From Methylomonas sp. LW13 (GTDB taxonomy: Bacteria; Pseudomonadota; Gammaproteobacteria; Methylococcales; Methylomonadaceae), in contig NZ_CP033381.1 of the NCBI RefSeq assembly GCF_016865255.1, positions 3,100,001-3,164,000 on the forward strand: a stretch of DNA of 64,000 nt, given 5' to 3'. The translations under genes and the position numbers were made by a program. Positions 35,801 to 44,689 of this stretch are shown one piece after another; position 1 is the first letter of the stretch, and every line of letters starts with the position of its first letter. The notes beneath the pieces were generated by a model that was given only the letters and a program-made list of their open reading frames with translations, was not told the origin of the DNA and did no database searches.

Positions 35801-36136
35801 TTATTCATCACCTGACAACAATAGTTTACTGGGCTCACCCGTCTGCGGGTCCGGATTCTTCACATCCACCGGTTGTAAACTTAATTTGATCTTATGCGTA
35901 GCTGCACTTTTATAAGCGGCTGACGCTTCAGCATCGATGCCGCCCAACACCCAGAAATTAAATTTACCGCCAGCTTTTCCACCGACTGATTTTTCGACCA
36001 CCATTTGCAATTCCACTTCTACGCTATTGACGTTAAAGCGGATGGTTTCAGCCTCCCCATGCATCGAAGCCGTCACCAAACTTTGTCTCAGCTCTTGAAT
36101 CACTTCCGCCAAATTCAGCTTGTCATTCTCGTTCAT
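35801..36136 (-). CDS. Trypsin-co-occurring domain protein (Trypco2)
   Basis: 111 residues from the ATG at 36136 (AAGGGAG upstream; a longer start at 36154 lacks one). The sequence LAEVIQELRQSLVTA...EIRFNVNSVEVELQMVVEKSVGGKAGGKFNFWVLGGIDAEAS-like layout matches the small Trypco2 domain: an N-terminal helix, then a beta-strand-rich core ending in HKIKLSLQP. It is found beside cytosolic trypsin-like proteases in conflict-type operons and may link the protease to a sensor. First gene of the operon. Confidence 0.75.
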   Translation of the reverse strand: MNENDKLNLAEVIQELRQSLVTASMHGEAETIRFNVNSVEVELQMVVEKSVGGKAGGKFNFWVLGGIDAEASAAYKSAATHKIKLSLQPVDVKNPDPQTGEPSKLLLSGDE

Positions 36137-36319
36137 AGCCGCTCCCTTCGTCATTTATTTAAAGTGTTGGGCGTAACCGACTGTGTTTTACCAATTCGTT
36201 ATCGGGCGCCTTTCTGAGCGCTCTGAATTGTCTTTGAACTCAATCTCCCCAACAGTTATCTTTCCCGTGCTCCAGCGATACGCAGCGCCGGAGCACGGAA
36301 ACAATGACCGATAAAAAAA

Positions 36320-37078
36320 CTAAGCCAATTTCGGCTTTATCGCGGTCATCAACATGTCCACGCCTTCACGATAAGGCGAATGCACATCGCTGAATCCGAG
36401 AGATTGCAGGGTGGATATGACGGCTGGCACATGCATGATGTGGTCCGGTGATTCGTCGCTCAGCAAATGTACCACCCAGTCTTCCAAAAGATCGTAACGC
36501 TGCAGTTCCCCAAAGGTCTTGAACCAATGGCGAATGTCGGCTTGCGTGGAAGCCAAATGCCGCGCGGGATCATCGATAGCGAAGCGGTCGCCGTTTGCGA
36601 ACAATCCACCCGGTTTAAGCACGCGCCAGATTTCGGCAAAGACTTGATCCCGATAGTCATTCAGAAAATTATGAATAGCATAATTCGAGGCCACAACCTC
36701 AACGCTGGCGTCCGGTTGCTGCTGTAAAAAGGCTAGCGCATCGCTCTCGATGAATTCGACACGACCGTTGTCGACATACTCCGCCAAATTCGCGCGCGCC
36801 TGCGTAAGCATTGCCGCTGAGGCATCGAAAGCGCGCAGATGCAGGTCCTCGCGCTGAGTAAGCAAGGACAGCGTGCTCAGTCCTGTGCCGCAGCCGATCT
36901 CAAGCCCCTGTATGCTATTGCCGGGATGCCATGCGGCGACTGTCTCGCCGAGCTTTTGCGTCAGCACCACGACATTGGGACACATCATACCGAGAAAATC
37001 GTACTCTTCACCGATGCGGCCGGTAAACGGATTCTGTGCGGTTAAAGAAGGCATCACGGCATTTTCATTCAAATTCAT
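36320..37078 (-). CDS. Class I SAM-dependent methyltransferase
   Basis: 252 residues with motif I GLEIGCGTG at about 59-67, the acidic residue of motif II in LRAFDASAAML, and motif IV VVASNYAIHNF; the C-terminal part has a DDPARH segment and an LLSDESPDH stretch. The class I fold is clear, but the substrate is not; it resembles generic small-molecule methyltransferases. It sits 183 bp upstream of the Trypco2 operon on the same strand, and a 9-bp hairpin (36265-36298) without a T-run lies between them, so it is probably not part of that operon. Confidence 0.85.
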   Translation of the reverse strand: MNLNENAVMPSLTAQNPFTGRIGEEYDFLGMMCPNVVVLTQKLGETVAAWHPGNSIQGLEIGCGTGLSTLSLLTQREDLHLRAFDASAAMLTQARANLAEYVDNGRVEFIESDALAFLQQQPDASVEVVASNYAIHNFLNDYRDQVFAEIWRVLKPGGLFANGDRFAIDDPARHLASTQADIRHWFKTFGELQRYDLLEDWVVHLLSDESPDHIMHVPAVISTLQSLGFSDVHSPYREGVDMLMTAIKPKLA

Positions 37079-37238
37079 AAATAGCGTCCCGGTTTGTTTA
37101 ATAAATACGCGCTGGTGCTTGATTGCAGCGGGCAGGAAGGAGTGTGTGGATTTCGTATTTTTGCTCTGAAATTATAATCAGATAAACGCGCTACGGATAC
37201 CGAGCCACCCACTTCCCCACACGCTGGCATCCTTCGCG

Positions 37239-37385
37239 TTATCTTCTAGCCGCTAACCTCGATAAATCGCAGTCAACACGCCAAGTTTTAGGATACACGC
37301 CTTGTTTCGCATAACGATGAAAACGCGAATGGGGCCAATCTTTAAGCGTTCTAATCCAGCCATGCGTGACCGGATTTCGATGAAT
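37239..37385 (-). pseudogene. RAYT transposase C-terminal remnant
   Basis: The minus frame reads HRNPVTHGWIRTLKDW, then SRFHRYAKQGVYPKTW and a stop at 37239: the C-terminal signature (HxNPVxHGW...DWP-S-FHRY...YPxxW) of REP-associated tyrosine transposases. Everything upstream of it is lost. It is the third RAYT relic in the window. Confidence 0.6.
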
Positions 37386-37674
37386 GTGGCGGACATGCTG
37401 CCGCTAATTCGATACAGCGTTATTGTCATATAAACCCGGCAATATTTTGTTATGATCTGACCCATGTAGTCTGCTCTCTGCCTAGAATACTGGCTTGCCC
37501 TTAAATTCCCGGCATTCTTCGTTGCCGCCTGCCGCGGCGCTAATCTACTTGAACCGCTGGACTGCCTGCTGCATGAGAGCGACGATATTGACGGGTTGAA
37601 TTGGTCATCAAACTAAAGGTTTAGACCTCTTGGGAAAATGATTTTCAAGCGCTTTTAAATTGGAGAAATACGTT

Positions 37675-38496
37675 ATGTCTAAATTACGATTTGTTGTTTC
37701 CACGTTGGCGTTGGCTTGGCTACCCAATGCTCAGGCGGCCTACAGCGGTAGTCTGTCGTTTGTTCAACCTACCGGCACTGTCGTTGCGACCGATAACATT
37801 CCGATTTGGTTGAAACTAAGTTTGGACGCCACATCGGATCCCTTGGTTTTTTCCAGCACAGGTGGCGGTAACCCGCCGTTTGGCATCAATCCGGCCAACT
37901 ACCCAAGCAGCTTTACTTATTACGATTCAAACACTAGCCAAAGCAGATACATAGACAATGGCGTACTTATCACCGTGGATAGTATTTCTTTGAGTACTTC
38001 TATTGGTTGTGCCGGTACATTTCTGGCCGATAGCTGCTCTTCCGGACCTTACGAATTCAATTTCGACTCCAGCCCGAACAGTATCCTAAGTAAGCAGAAT
38101 ATAGCCTTAAACCCTGGCGATAGCGTTGAGTATTTGCTTGGCGAATTTACCCCGAAAAATGGCGCAGCCGCAGCCGGCGAATACGAGTTTTATACGGCGG
38201 GATTGAGTCTATATTTTTACGGTACGGTTAGGGCTCCGAAATTAGATGAAAACGGTGCACCGGTTCTGGATGGGAACGGAGATCCTATTTTGGAAGATTT
38301 TGTTAACGCCGACGGTAGCCTGGAAATCGCCAGCACCGCATGTGCAGCGCAACCCGATTCAACTTGCTCAGAAAAATTTGCGCGGACAGTCATCGCAGCT
38401 CCCGTGCCTGTGCCCGCCGCTTTTTGGTTATTTGGTTCAACCCTGCTCGGTTTTGTCGGCTACCGCCGGCGCGTTATCTTTACGCGGTCTGTCTGA
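37675..38496 (+). CDS. Secreted protein with VPLPA-CTERM-type sorting signal
   Basis: 273 residues from the ATG at 37675 (GGAGAA 8 bases upstream). Signal peptide MSKLRFVVSTLALAWLPNAQA, then a beta-rich domain of unknown family with two Cys pairs (CAGTFLADSC, about 123-132; CAAQPDSTC near 230-238), then a C-terminal VPVPAAFWLFGSTLLGFVG helix followed by RRR, the VPLPA-type PEP-CTERM signal recognised by exosortase. It should be exported and anchored or released at the surface. A strong terminator follows (38537-38566). Confidence 0.8.
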   Translation: MSKLRFVVSTLALAWLPNAQAAYSGSLSFVQPTGTVVATDNIPIWLKLSLDATSDPLVFSSTGGGNPPFGINPANYPSSFTYYDSNTSQSRYIDNGVLITVDSISLSTSIGCAGTFLADSCSSGPYEFNFDSSPNSILSKQNIALNPGDSVEYLLGEFTPKNGAAAAGEYEFYTAGLSLYFYGTVRAPKLDENGAPVLDGNGDPILEDFVNADGSLEIASTACAAQPDSTCSEKFARTVIAAPVPVPAAFWLFGSTLLGFVGYRRRVIFTRSV

Positions 38497-38536
38497 GTCT
38501 TAATTAAAGCACGTCTGTCTTCGCAAATACTCTTAG

Positions 38537-38566
38537 CCGCCAGCCCTTAAATATGCTGGCGGTTTT
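38537..38566 (+). terminator. Rho-independent terminator
   Basis: An 8-bp stem CCGCCAGC/GCTGGCGG with a 10-nt loop, followed by TTTT, 41 bp after the stop of the VPLPA-CTERM gene. Confidence 0.85.
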
Positions 38567-38821
38567 GAGGTTTGCAGCCAAATAGTTCAGGTTGCGCGCC
38601 CGCATTACCTGACACTTCCGCTGGTCGAAATGATCAAACCCCATAACAGTGCATGCGTTTAAACCAGCCGAGGATTGGTATCTGGAGGCTATTCTCTGCT
38701 ACCATTCAAATGGGTCGAGGCGGGATTGCTTGGCCGTAAATGGATTTCGGTTTTGCAGGGCAGCCTCAATGCATCATCGAGTAAATCACTATCGATGAGG
38801 CGTAATATCAGAGGGACAATA
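38567..38821. other. Intergenic region upstream of DUF1097 gene
   Basis: About 255 bp between the terminator and the DUF1097 gene. A longer upstream frame to 38675 exists but has no ribosome binding site and is not supported. No RNA gene or repeat seen. Confidence 0.4.
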
Positions 38822-39343
38822 ATGGACAAACTTACAGCACTTTCTTTAAGCATCGGCGTATTGGCGGGCGTAGCCACATTTTTGGCGGTGGGACCGGCCA
38901 ACGGCGTGTTCTTTATCTGGGCCGCCACCATTGCCTGGGCAGCCTATTTTTTCTTGGGTGCGACCAAGGAAGCCTTAAAAAATACTATCGTCTGCGGGAT
39001 TTTCGGCGTATTCATGGCCTGGGTAACGGCGATTATCTTGACCGGGATTTCGCCGGACACTGCCTTAGGTTTTCCAGCAATGGCCGCCATTACGGTGACT
39101 TTTGCAGTCGTGGTGATGTGTCTGGCCGCCAATTTTCCGCAATTGGCAACCATTCCCGCCAGCGTTTTGGGCTATTCGTCTACCTTCGCGTACTTATTGC
39201 AAACACCAGACAAGTTGACGCAAGAAGTCTTGTTCGGCGCATCGCTGAGCAATCCTTTGCTGGTGATTTCAATCTCAATTGTAGTGGGTACTTATTTTGG
39301 TCAACTTTCCGCGCAATTAGCGGCTAAGTGGACTAAAGAGTAA
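38822..39343 (+). CDS. DUF1097 membrane protein
   Basis: 173 residues from the ATG at 38822 (AGAGGGA upstream). About five or six membrane helices and a GPANGVFFIWAATIAWAAYF stretch match the DUF1097 family, small inner-membrane proteins of unknown function, some near transport or stress genes. It is transcribed alone and is followed by a 431-bp gap with an inverted repeat (39408-39433, stem TAGGCGGA). Confidence 0.75.
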   Translation: MDKLTALSLSIGVLAGVATFLAVGPANGVFFIWAATIAWAAYFFLGATKEALKNTIVCGIFGVFMAWVTAIILTGISPDTALGFPAMAAITVTFAVVVMCLAANFPQLATIPASVLGYSSTFAYLLQTPDKLTQEVLFGASLSNPLLVISISIVVGTYFGQLSAQLAAKWTKE

Positions 39344-39774
39344 CCACATTTTTAGGCTGAACCGTCGGGCTTACCGGGAAACACCCACTCCGATTGTTCG
39401 GCAAAAATAGGCGGAATGTAAAAACTCCGCCTAACTATCAAAAAAATTTCGGTCGTTTAATCATCGTTCCGTTCAGAACTCGCCGGCTCCCAGCGAGGAA
39501 CGCGAGTGCCGATTTCCCTCCCCTGAGTTTCGCTGCTCGCAGCCTCGGAATTAGCCGCAAATTGCCAATTCATTCTGTTTTAGGCGAAAATGGCACGTTA
39601 CGCATAGCTCAGTCTCTTTCGGAATAAGCAATCAGATTGCTCATAAGCCGCGCGACCAGCTTATGCACAATGGTCATTTAATGAAGATGCACGGGGTGTC
39701 GCTATCGCTCTACCCTGTCTACGCATTAACTTGGTCAGATACCGCTACAGGACGCATCGAGAACAACAAAAATC
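39344..39774. other. Intergenic region upstream of the isopropylmalate-synthase-like gene
   Basis: 431 bp. It contains the 8-bp inverted repeat TAGGCGGA/TCCGCCTA at 39408-39433; on the minus strand it is followed by TTTTT, on the plus strand only by A-rich sequence. No gene was found. The promoter of the synthase gene must lie here; no ribosome binding site better than weak purine-rich AACAACAAAAATC is seen at its ATG. Confidence 0.4.
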
Positions 39775-41322
39775 ATGTCTACCCATTCAAGACACATCCA
39801 GTTAATGGATACCACGCTGCGCGACGGCGAACAAACCCAGGGCGTGGCGTTTACGCCGATGGAAAAAGTCAGCATAGCCAAAGCTTTATTGCAGTTTTTG
39901 CGCGTTGACCGCATAGAAGTCGCTTCGGCGCGGGTTTCGGAAGGCGAAAAAGAAGCCGTCAGCCTGATCAATCAATGGGCACGACACGAAGGTTTTGCCG
40001 AGCGCGTTGAAGTCTTGGGCTTTGTCGATCATACCCGCAGCGTCGATTGGATCAAATCGACCGGCGGTAGCGTCATCAACCTACTAGCCAAGGGCAGCGA
40101 GAAACATTGCCGCGAACAGCTCGGCAAAACCCTGGAGCAACACAGCGCCGATGTGCTGCAAACCATCACCTATGCCCACGAGCAAGGCTTGAAGATCAAT
40201 GTTTATCTGGAAGATTGGTCGAATGGTTACAAGGATAGCCGGGACTATGTTTACGGTTTGATGGAACGCTTGCAACAGGCCCCGATCAGCCATTTCATGC
40301 TGCCAGATACCTTGGGCGTGATGGCGCCTGACGAAGTATTCGCCAGCTTTAGCGATATGTGCCAGCGCTACCCGACGCTGCAATTCGATTTCCATCCGCA
40401 CAATGATTACGGTTTGGCGACCGCCAACGTCATGGCGGCGGTGCGGGCCGGCGTCAGCGCGGTGCATTGCACTGTCAACTGCTTGGGCGAACGGGCCGGC
40501 AATGCTTCCATCGCCGAAGTGGCGGTGGTACTGCGCGATAAAATGGCGATGGAATTGTCCGTGGACGAGAGCCATTTAGTGCGCATCAGCGAAATGGTGG
40601 AAAACTTCTCCGGCAAGCGCGTCGCCGCCAATGCGCCCATCGTCGGTGCCGACGTGTTCACCCAAACTGCCGGCATCCATGCCGATGGCGACCAGAAAGG
40701 CGGTTTGTATAAAACCAAGTTGGGGCCTGAGCGTTTTTCCCGTATCCGCAGTTATGCATTGGGCAAAATGAGCGGCAAAGCCTCGTTGAAAAAAAATCTG
40801 GAGCAGTTGGAGCTGGATCTGTCGGAAGAAGACCAGAAGAAGGTGCTGGCGCGCATCGTCAGTATCGGCGATTCCAAACAAACCATTACCACCGACGACC
40901 TGCCGTTCATCATCGCCGACGTGCTGGAAAGCAAGAGCTATCAGCACATCAAATTACTGGCTTGCTCGATCAACAGCGGTCTGGATTTGCCGTCTACGGT
41001 CAGTATCCGCGTGGATGTCAAAGGCGAGAAACACCAGACCACAGGGGCCGGCAGCGGCGGTTTCGACGCCTTTATCGACGCCATCGGCAAGGTATTGCAA
41101 CATTACGAATACACCTTGCCGACGCTGGCCGATTTCGAAATCCGCATCCCCAAAGGCGGCCACACCAGCGCTTTGACCGAATGCGTGATTACCTGGGATT
41201 GCGGCACCGAACTGCGCAAAACCCGCGGCGTACACGTCAACCAGGTGTTTGCCGGGATTTTAGCGACCATCAAGTTGATCAACATCCAGTTGCATGAAAA
41301 GGCCAATAGCCCGCAAGCTTAG
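39775..41322 (+). CDS. LeuA-like alpha-isopropylmalate/citramalate synthase
   Basis: 515 residues. The TIM barrel has MDTTLRDGEQ (11-20), HPHNDYGLAT (about 207-216) with metal-binding His, and CLGERAGNAS; the C-terminal 130 residues form the LeuA-type regulatory dimer domain. The reaction is condensation of acetyl-CoA with a 2-oxoacid. The sequence is closer to the isopropylmalate/citramalate group than to canonical enterobacterial LeuA, so it may serve isoleucine (citramalate) or leucine synthesis. Its likely partner, a LeuB-like dehydrogenase, lies 3.8 kb downstream across an accessory island, suggesting a split operon. Confidence 0.85.
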   Translation: MSTHSRHIQLMDTTLRDGEQTQGVAFTPMEKVSIAKALLQFLRVDRIEVASARVSEGEKEAVSLINQWARHEGFAERVEVLGFVDHTRSVDWIKSTGGSVINLLAKGSEKHCREQLGKTLEQHSADVLQTITYAHEQGLKINVYLEDWSNGYKDSRDYVYGLMERLQQAPISHFMLPDTLGVMAPDEVFASFSDMCQRYPTLQFDFHPHNDYGLATANVMAAVRAGVSAVHCTVNCLGERAGNASIAEVAVVLRDKMAMELSVDESHLVRISEMVENFSGKRVAANAPIVGADVFTQTAGIHADGDQKGGLYKTKLGPERFSRIRSYALGKMSGKASLKKNLEQLELDLSEEDQKKVLARIVSIGDSKQTITTDDLPFIIADVLESKSYQHIKLLACSINSGLDLPSTVSIRVDVKGEKHQTTGAGSGGFDAFIDAIGKVLQHYEYTLPTLADFEIRIPKGGHTSALTECVITWDCGTELRKTRGVHVNQVFAGILATIKLINIQLHEKANSPQA

Positions 41323-41488
41323 ATGAGCGGCCCGCAGGACAGCCTGCCAAGCCGAAAGCAAACGCCTTCAATCCCTAACCCAGTCATTGTCCGAGGAAAA
41401 TCCGCTCGTCAAGTTGTACCGAATTTAAGGCATCCACATAGTAAATTTTGATACAGCAAGCCATCATAATTTATATCGAGAAAATACT

Positions 41489-41697
41489 ATGCGGACCACC
41501 GTAACCATTGACGACACCTTATACCAAAAGCCCTGAAAATGGCCGACCCGGACATGGATAAAGCCGAAATCTTCCGGGAAGCGATGAAAACCTTTGTATG
41601 GGTTCAGGCCGCCAAACGCTTAGCTGCCTTGGGCGGGAGCCTACCGGAGATGACTGATATTCCCCGAGAACGCGGCCAAACCAACTCGTCCGCATGA
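41489..41697 (+). pseudogene. VapB-type antitoxin, frameshifted
   Basis: The ATG at 41489 gives MRTTVTIDDTLYQKP and then a stop; adding one A in the run at about 41526 restores LYQKALKMADPD onward to SLPEMTDIPRERG with its stop at 41697. The start TTVTIDDTLY is the ribbon-helix-helix VapB signature. The single-base loss is in an A-run and could also be a sequencing error. Overlaps the vapC start (ATGA). Confidence 0.6.
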
Positions 41698-42078
41698 TAT
41701 TGGTCGATACTTCGGTTTGGGTTAACCCATTTCAAAAATCGTAACGAGGATTTGGTTCGGTTACTGCTTTCCGATTCGGCCTTGATTCACCCTCTGATCA
41801 TTGCAGAATTGGCCTTTGGCGCGCCACCCGCGCCGAGAACTCAAACTCTGAACAACCTCCGCCAATTAAGGTATTGCAATCAAGCTGGTTTGCAGGAAGT
41901 GGAAGACTTTATCGAACGTGAAGCGCTATATGGCTTGGGTTGCGGACTAATCGATTTGCAGTTGCTAGCCTCGGTTTTGATTACGCCCGGCGCCAAGCTG
42001 TGGACGTTGGACAAGCGGTTGGCGAAACTGGCTGAGCGGTTTGGTGTGGCTTATCGAATATCGCCGACTACGAATTGA
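41694..42078 (+). pseudogene. VapC-type PIN toxin, frameshifted
   Basis: The ATG at 41694 overlaps the antitoxin stop. It reads MILVDTSVWVN, a PIN-domain start, then an extra C in a CCC run (about 41727) breaks the frame; the rest (LLLSDSALIHPLIIAELAFG, GLGCGLIDLQLLAS, LWTLDKRLAKLAERFG) is intact to 42078. The acidic PIN residues are otherwise present. Both genes of the pair carry one-base indels in homopolymer runs. Confidence 0.65.
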
Positions 42079-42142
42079 TTTACATGTTCCGTGCGGTTCG
42101 TTACCTCACCGCACGCTACGAGCTAAGGCTGCGTGATTTATC

Positions 42143-42793
42143 ATCGTTCCCACGCTCCGCGTGGGAATGCAGCCCCGGACGCTCGGGCGTCATTATGAAT
42201 CAAGGTAAAGCATGGGAAGAAGCCGTTATCTCATCATCGAAGCCGACAAACCCCATTTCATGACCTGCACCGTCGTGGAATGGCTGGCCGTGTTTACCCG
42301 CCCGGAAACCGTGCAAATCGTCCTCGATAGTTGGCAATACCAACGCCAACACGCAGGTTTAAAACTCTACGGCTACGTGGTTTTGGAAAACCATCTGCAC
42401 TTTATCGCCCAAGCCCCGGAACTCGACAAATGCGCTGCCAGCTTCAAAGCGTATACCGCCCGCCGGATCATTGACCACCTCCAGCAGCAAAAAGCCGAGC
42501 GCCTGTTGCAACGCCTGCATTTTGCCAAAGCCGCACATAAACGGGATCGCGAATACCAGTTCTGGCAAGAGGGCGTACATGCCGAAATGATTTTGAACGA
42601 AGCGATGATGCGGCAGAAGCTGGACTACATCCACGCCAACCCGGTCAAGCGCGGTTATGTCAACTTACCGCAGCATTGGCGTTATTCCAGTGCCGCCAAC
42701 TATGAAGGCTTGGCGGGGTTGATGGAGATCGATGTTTGGTGATGGACGCTGGAGCGTCCGAGGCTGCGTTCCCACGCGGAGCGTGGGAACGAT
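42143..42793. mobile_element. Intact REP-RAYT element
   Basis: Inverted REP ends (left 42143-42191, containing CGTTCCCACGCTCCGCGTG and GGACGCTCGGGCGTC; right 42744-42793, containing GACGCTGGAGCGTCC and CCCACGCGGAGCGTGGG) flank an unbroken RAYT gene. Each end is itself palindromic. The element sits between a vapC gene and a second vapC remnant. Confidence 0.8.
42212..42742 (+). CDS. REP-associated tyrosine transposase (RAYT), intact
   Basis: 176 residues. The Y1/HUH motif HLH is at 61-63 in LENHLHFIAQ; candidate nucleophile tyrosines are in FKAYTARRII (about 86) and DYIHANPVKRGYV near the C-terminus, where the family signature HxNPVKxGY is present and ends YSSAANY. The gene runs between the two REP ends with 20 bp and 2 bp to spare. 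RAYTs process REP ends as single strands. The only full-length RAYT in the window. Confidence 0.88.
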   Translation: MGRSRYLIIEADKPHFMTCTVVEWLAVFTRPETVQIVLDSWQYQRQHAGLKLYGYVVLENHLHFIAQAPELDKCAASFKAYTARRIIDHLQQQKAERLLQRLHFAKAAHKRDREYQFWQEGVHAEMILNEAMMRQKLDYIHANPVKRGYVNLPQHWRYSSAANYEGLAGLMEIDVW

Positions 42794-42798
42794 GAAAT

Positions 42799-42906
42799 GA
42801 ATCCGGCGCAAAGCTGTGGGCGCTGGACAAACGCTTGGCGATTCTGGTCGAGTGCTTTAGCGGACTATCAAACATTGCAGAGCACGAATTGACTTTAGGC
42901 TGTTAG
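42799..42906 (+). pseudogene. Second VapC C-terminal remnant
   Basis: The frame reads SGAKLWALDKRLAILVECF, close to GAKLWTLDKRLAKLAERF at the end of the vapC gene at 41694-42078, then a chance tail to TAG at 42906. It starts 5 bp after the right REP end. DNA identity is partial, so it is an older, independent vapC relic rather than a recent duplication. Confidence 0.55.
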
Positions 42907-44408
42907 TTTCGATAAATATCCTCGACTTGGATTATTGGCATATGAGCAATCATTCCTGAGGAGATTGACGCTGTTCGCTTTGATTCTTCGTGAGCCACCG
43001 CTGCTGTAAGATAAATTAAAGTACTGCGGACCAATTTTAGTAATTTAATCGTTTGCGCTGTAAGTTCAATCTCTGTTATTGGAAAGCTAATTTCTAGCCC
43101 ATTCAAGGATCTATCGTCCTCAGCGTTATATAAATCATCTACATGAACACGCAAATATTTATGAGCAATATGATTTCTAATATCATGTAGAAGCTTAGCT
43201 TCTGGATCGAGAGGGCGATCTGCATTTTTTTGATAATAAAAGTCCCGACTTAATGAAAATAAACCTCTCAGTGGCCAATTATCGCATTCTGTAAATTTTT
43301 CAATCAATTTACGTTGATTTCCTTTTCCGAAAAACCAGACTGAATTGAAATCAACTTTATGAATCGGGTGGCCTATTTCCCAATATTCATTAATAATATA
43401 GGCAACTTTGTCGAGTATCGTATGTGCTGAGAGAAAAGCCATCTTTAGTTTCTCAATCCATAGCCTATAAAAACGGTAGTCGAGTGTGTCGTACAAAATG
43501 ATGCCATAATCGGAAAAATGCAACGGCAAGTCTTGCTCTCGCGTTGCTTCAAACAGGAGAAATCTAGCAGAAACAAACTCTTGTTTAAGTTGATTGAATA
43601 TAGCGTATGGAACTGGCAACCATTCGGGCTTTTCACGGATGTTGGTTACTATTGATGGCAAAGTAAGTGTGTCCTGTAGGCCATCTATTGATGAAGATAA
43701 GTCGTTTGCTTGGTTTAAGACAAGTCGATGCTGAACACACCATTTTCTGTAAGCCTTTTCAAGCTCATCTTCTCCACCAAAGATCGAAAAGCCGGGATTT
43801 AATTCATCCCAATTTGCTAATTTATTTAAGTGTTCGAGTAACTCTAACATTGGAGCTTTGGCATGATTTTCTACTCCCAATGACAAAGCATTGCAAAAAG
43901 CGACTCTACTACTCTTAAGAAATAGTGCTTGAGTTTCTGGATCTTCGATAAATCTCGAATACCAAAAAAGTGCCATACCTCGATTCCCAATTGCCATTGA
44001 GAATTCAGGTATATCAGAAATTGCTTGATCCCAATATTCTATAGCTTCAGTAAAACGACCAACATGATTAAGTACATTGGCAAGATTGGTTGTAATACGT
44101 AGCTTAAGATCGGTGCCAATTTCCATTGTCGATGAGTTTCTAAGATAATTGAGTGCTGACCTAAGGAAGTAAATTTCGTTATCAACGTTCGGATTAGCCC
44201 AAGCAAAATCTTTTCTATCGTTACTCGCCTGTCTTAAACAGGAAAAAACGTTCGCTGTATAGAAGTCTAAGGTAGCATTTTCTAAATCAGTCAGCGTTTT
44301 CCTATCGAAACTTTCAATATTTGCCAGTGCTGAATTTAAACTTTGGATGTCTTCAGTCTCAATTGATGTGTCGATCCAACTAGCTAATTTCTCCAATTTT
44401 AATTTCAT
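42903..44408 (-). CDS. TPR-containing LA2681-type HEPN protein
   Basis: 501 residues. The N-terminal half is helical with TPR-like repeats (about 90-210: LANVLNHVGRFTEAIEYWDQAI). The C-terminal part matches the LA2681 HEPN family; the ribonuclease motif Rx4H is seen as RNHIAH near residue 410. HEPN proteins of this kind are predicted RNA-cleaving toxins or defence effectors. The gene is clearly AT-richer than the flanking leu genes and lies in a block with vapBC and RAYT relics, fitting horizontal gain. It has no obvious partner antitoxin. Confidence 0.75.
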   Translation of the reverse strand: MKLKLEKLASWIDTSIETEDIQSLNSALANIESFDRKTLTDLENATLDFYTANVFSCLRQASNDRKDFAWANPNVDNEIYFLRSALNYLRNSSTMEIGTDLKLRITTNLANVLNHVGRFTEAIEYWDQAISDIPEFSMAIGNRGMALFWYSRFIEDPETQALFLKSSRVAFCNALSLGVENHAKAPMLELLEHLNKLANWDELNPGFSIFGGEDELEKAYRKWCVQHRLVLNQANDLSSSIDGLQDTLTLPSIVTNIREKPEWLPVPYAIFNQLKQEFVSARFLLFEATREQDLPLHFSDYGIILYDTLDYRFYRLWIEKLKMAFLSAHTILDKVAYIINEYWEIGHPIHKVDFNSVWFFGKGNQRKLIEKFTECDNWPLRGLFSLSRDFYYQKNADRPLDPEAKLLHDIRNHIAHKYLRVHVDDLYNAEDDRSLNGLEISFPITEIELTAQTIKLLKLVRSTLIYLTAAVAHEESKRTASISSGMIAHMPIIQVEDIYRN

Positions 44409-44689
44409 TAGATTTTAGAAACGTAGAGGTAATTAATGAAGTGCAATAACCGAATCATACGAAATATACCACCAATCACGCTACAGCCGTGCCGCGCCAG
44501 CGGTATAATGCCTGGGAAGCCAGAGCGTCTGTCGCTGAGTCCTCATGTAGGAGCCTGGGGACAATAAAGACGAATACGTGCGCTGCGGCAAATAAGCCGG
44601 CTGCTGGTTATCTTTTTGCCATCGCTTTACTCGGCCGTTGAACATATTTTCTCCATCGGCCAAGCTTTTTTCTCGGTCATTGGACAAAA
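44409..44689. other. Intergenic region upstream of the HEPN gene
   Basis: About 280 bp between the HEPN gene start and the 42-bp repeat block. A 68-codon minus ORF overlaps it but has no ribosome binding site or family resemblance. The AT-rich start near 44410-44470 probably holds the leftward promoter. Confidence 0.4.

Noticed and set aside
36265..36298. 9-bp hairpin between the methyltransferase and Trypco2 genes as a terminator
   Set aside because: The stem is good but there is no T-run on either strand, so it was not listed as a terminator.
39408..39433. Inverted repeat TAGGCGGA/TCCGCCTA as terminator of the DUF1097 gene
   Set aside because: The T-run is on the minus strand, where no gene ends; only noted within the intergenic entry.
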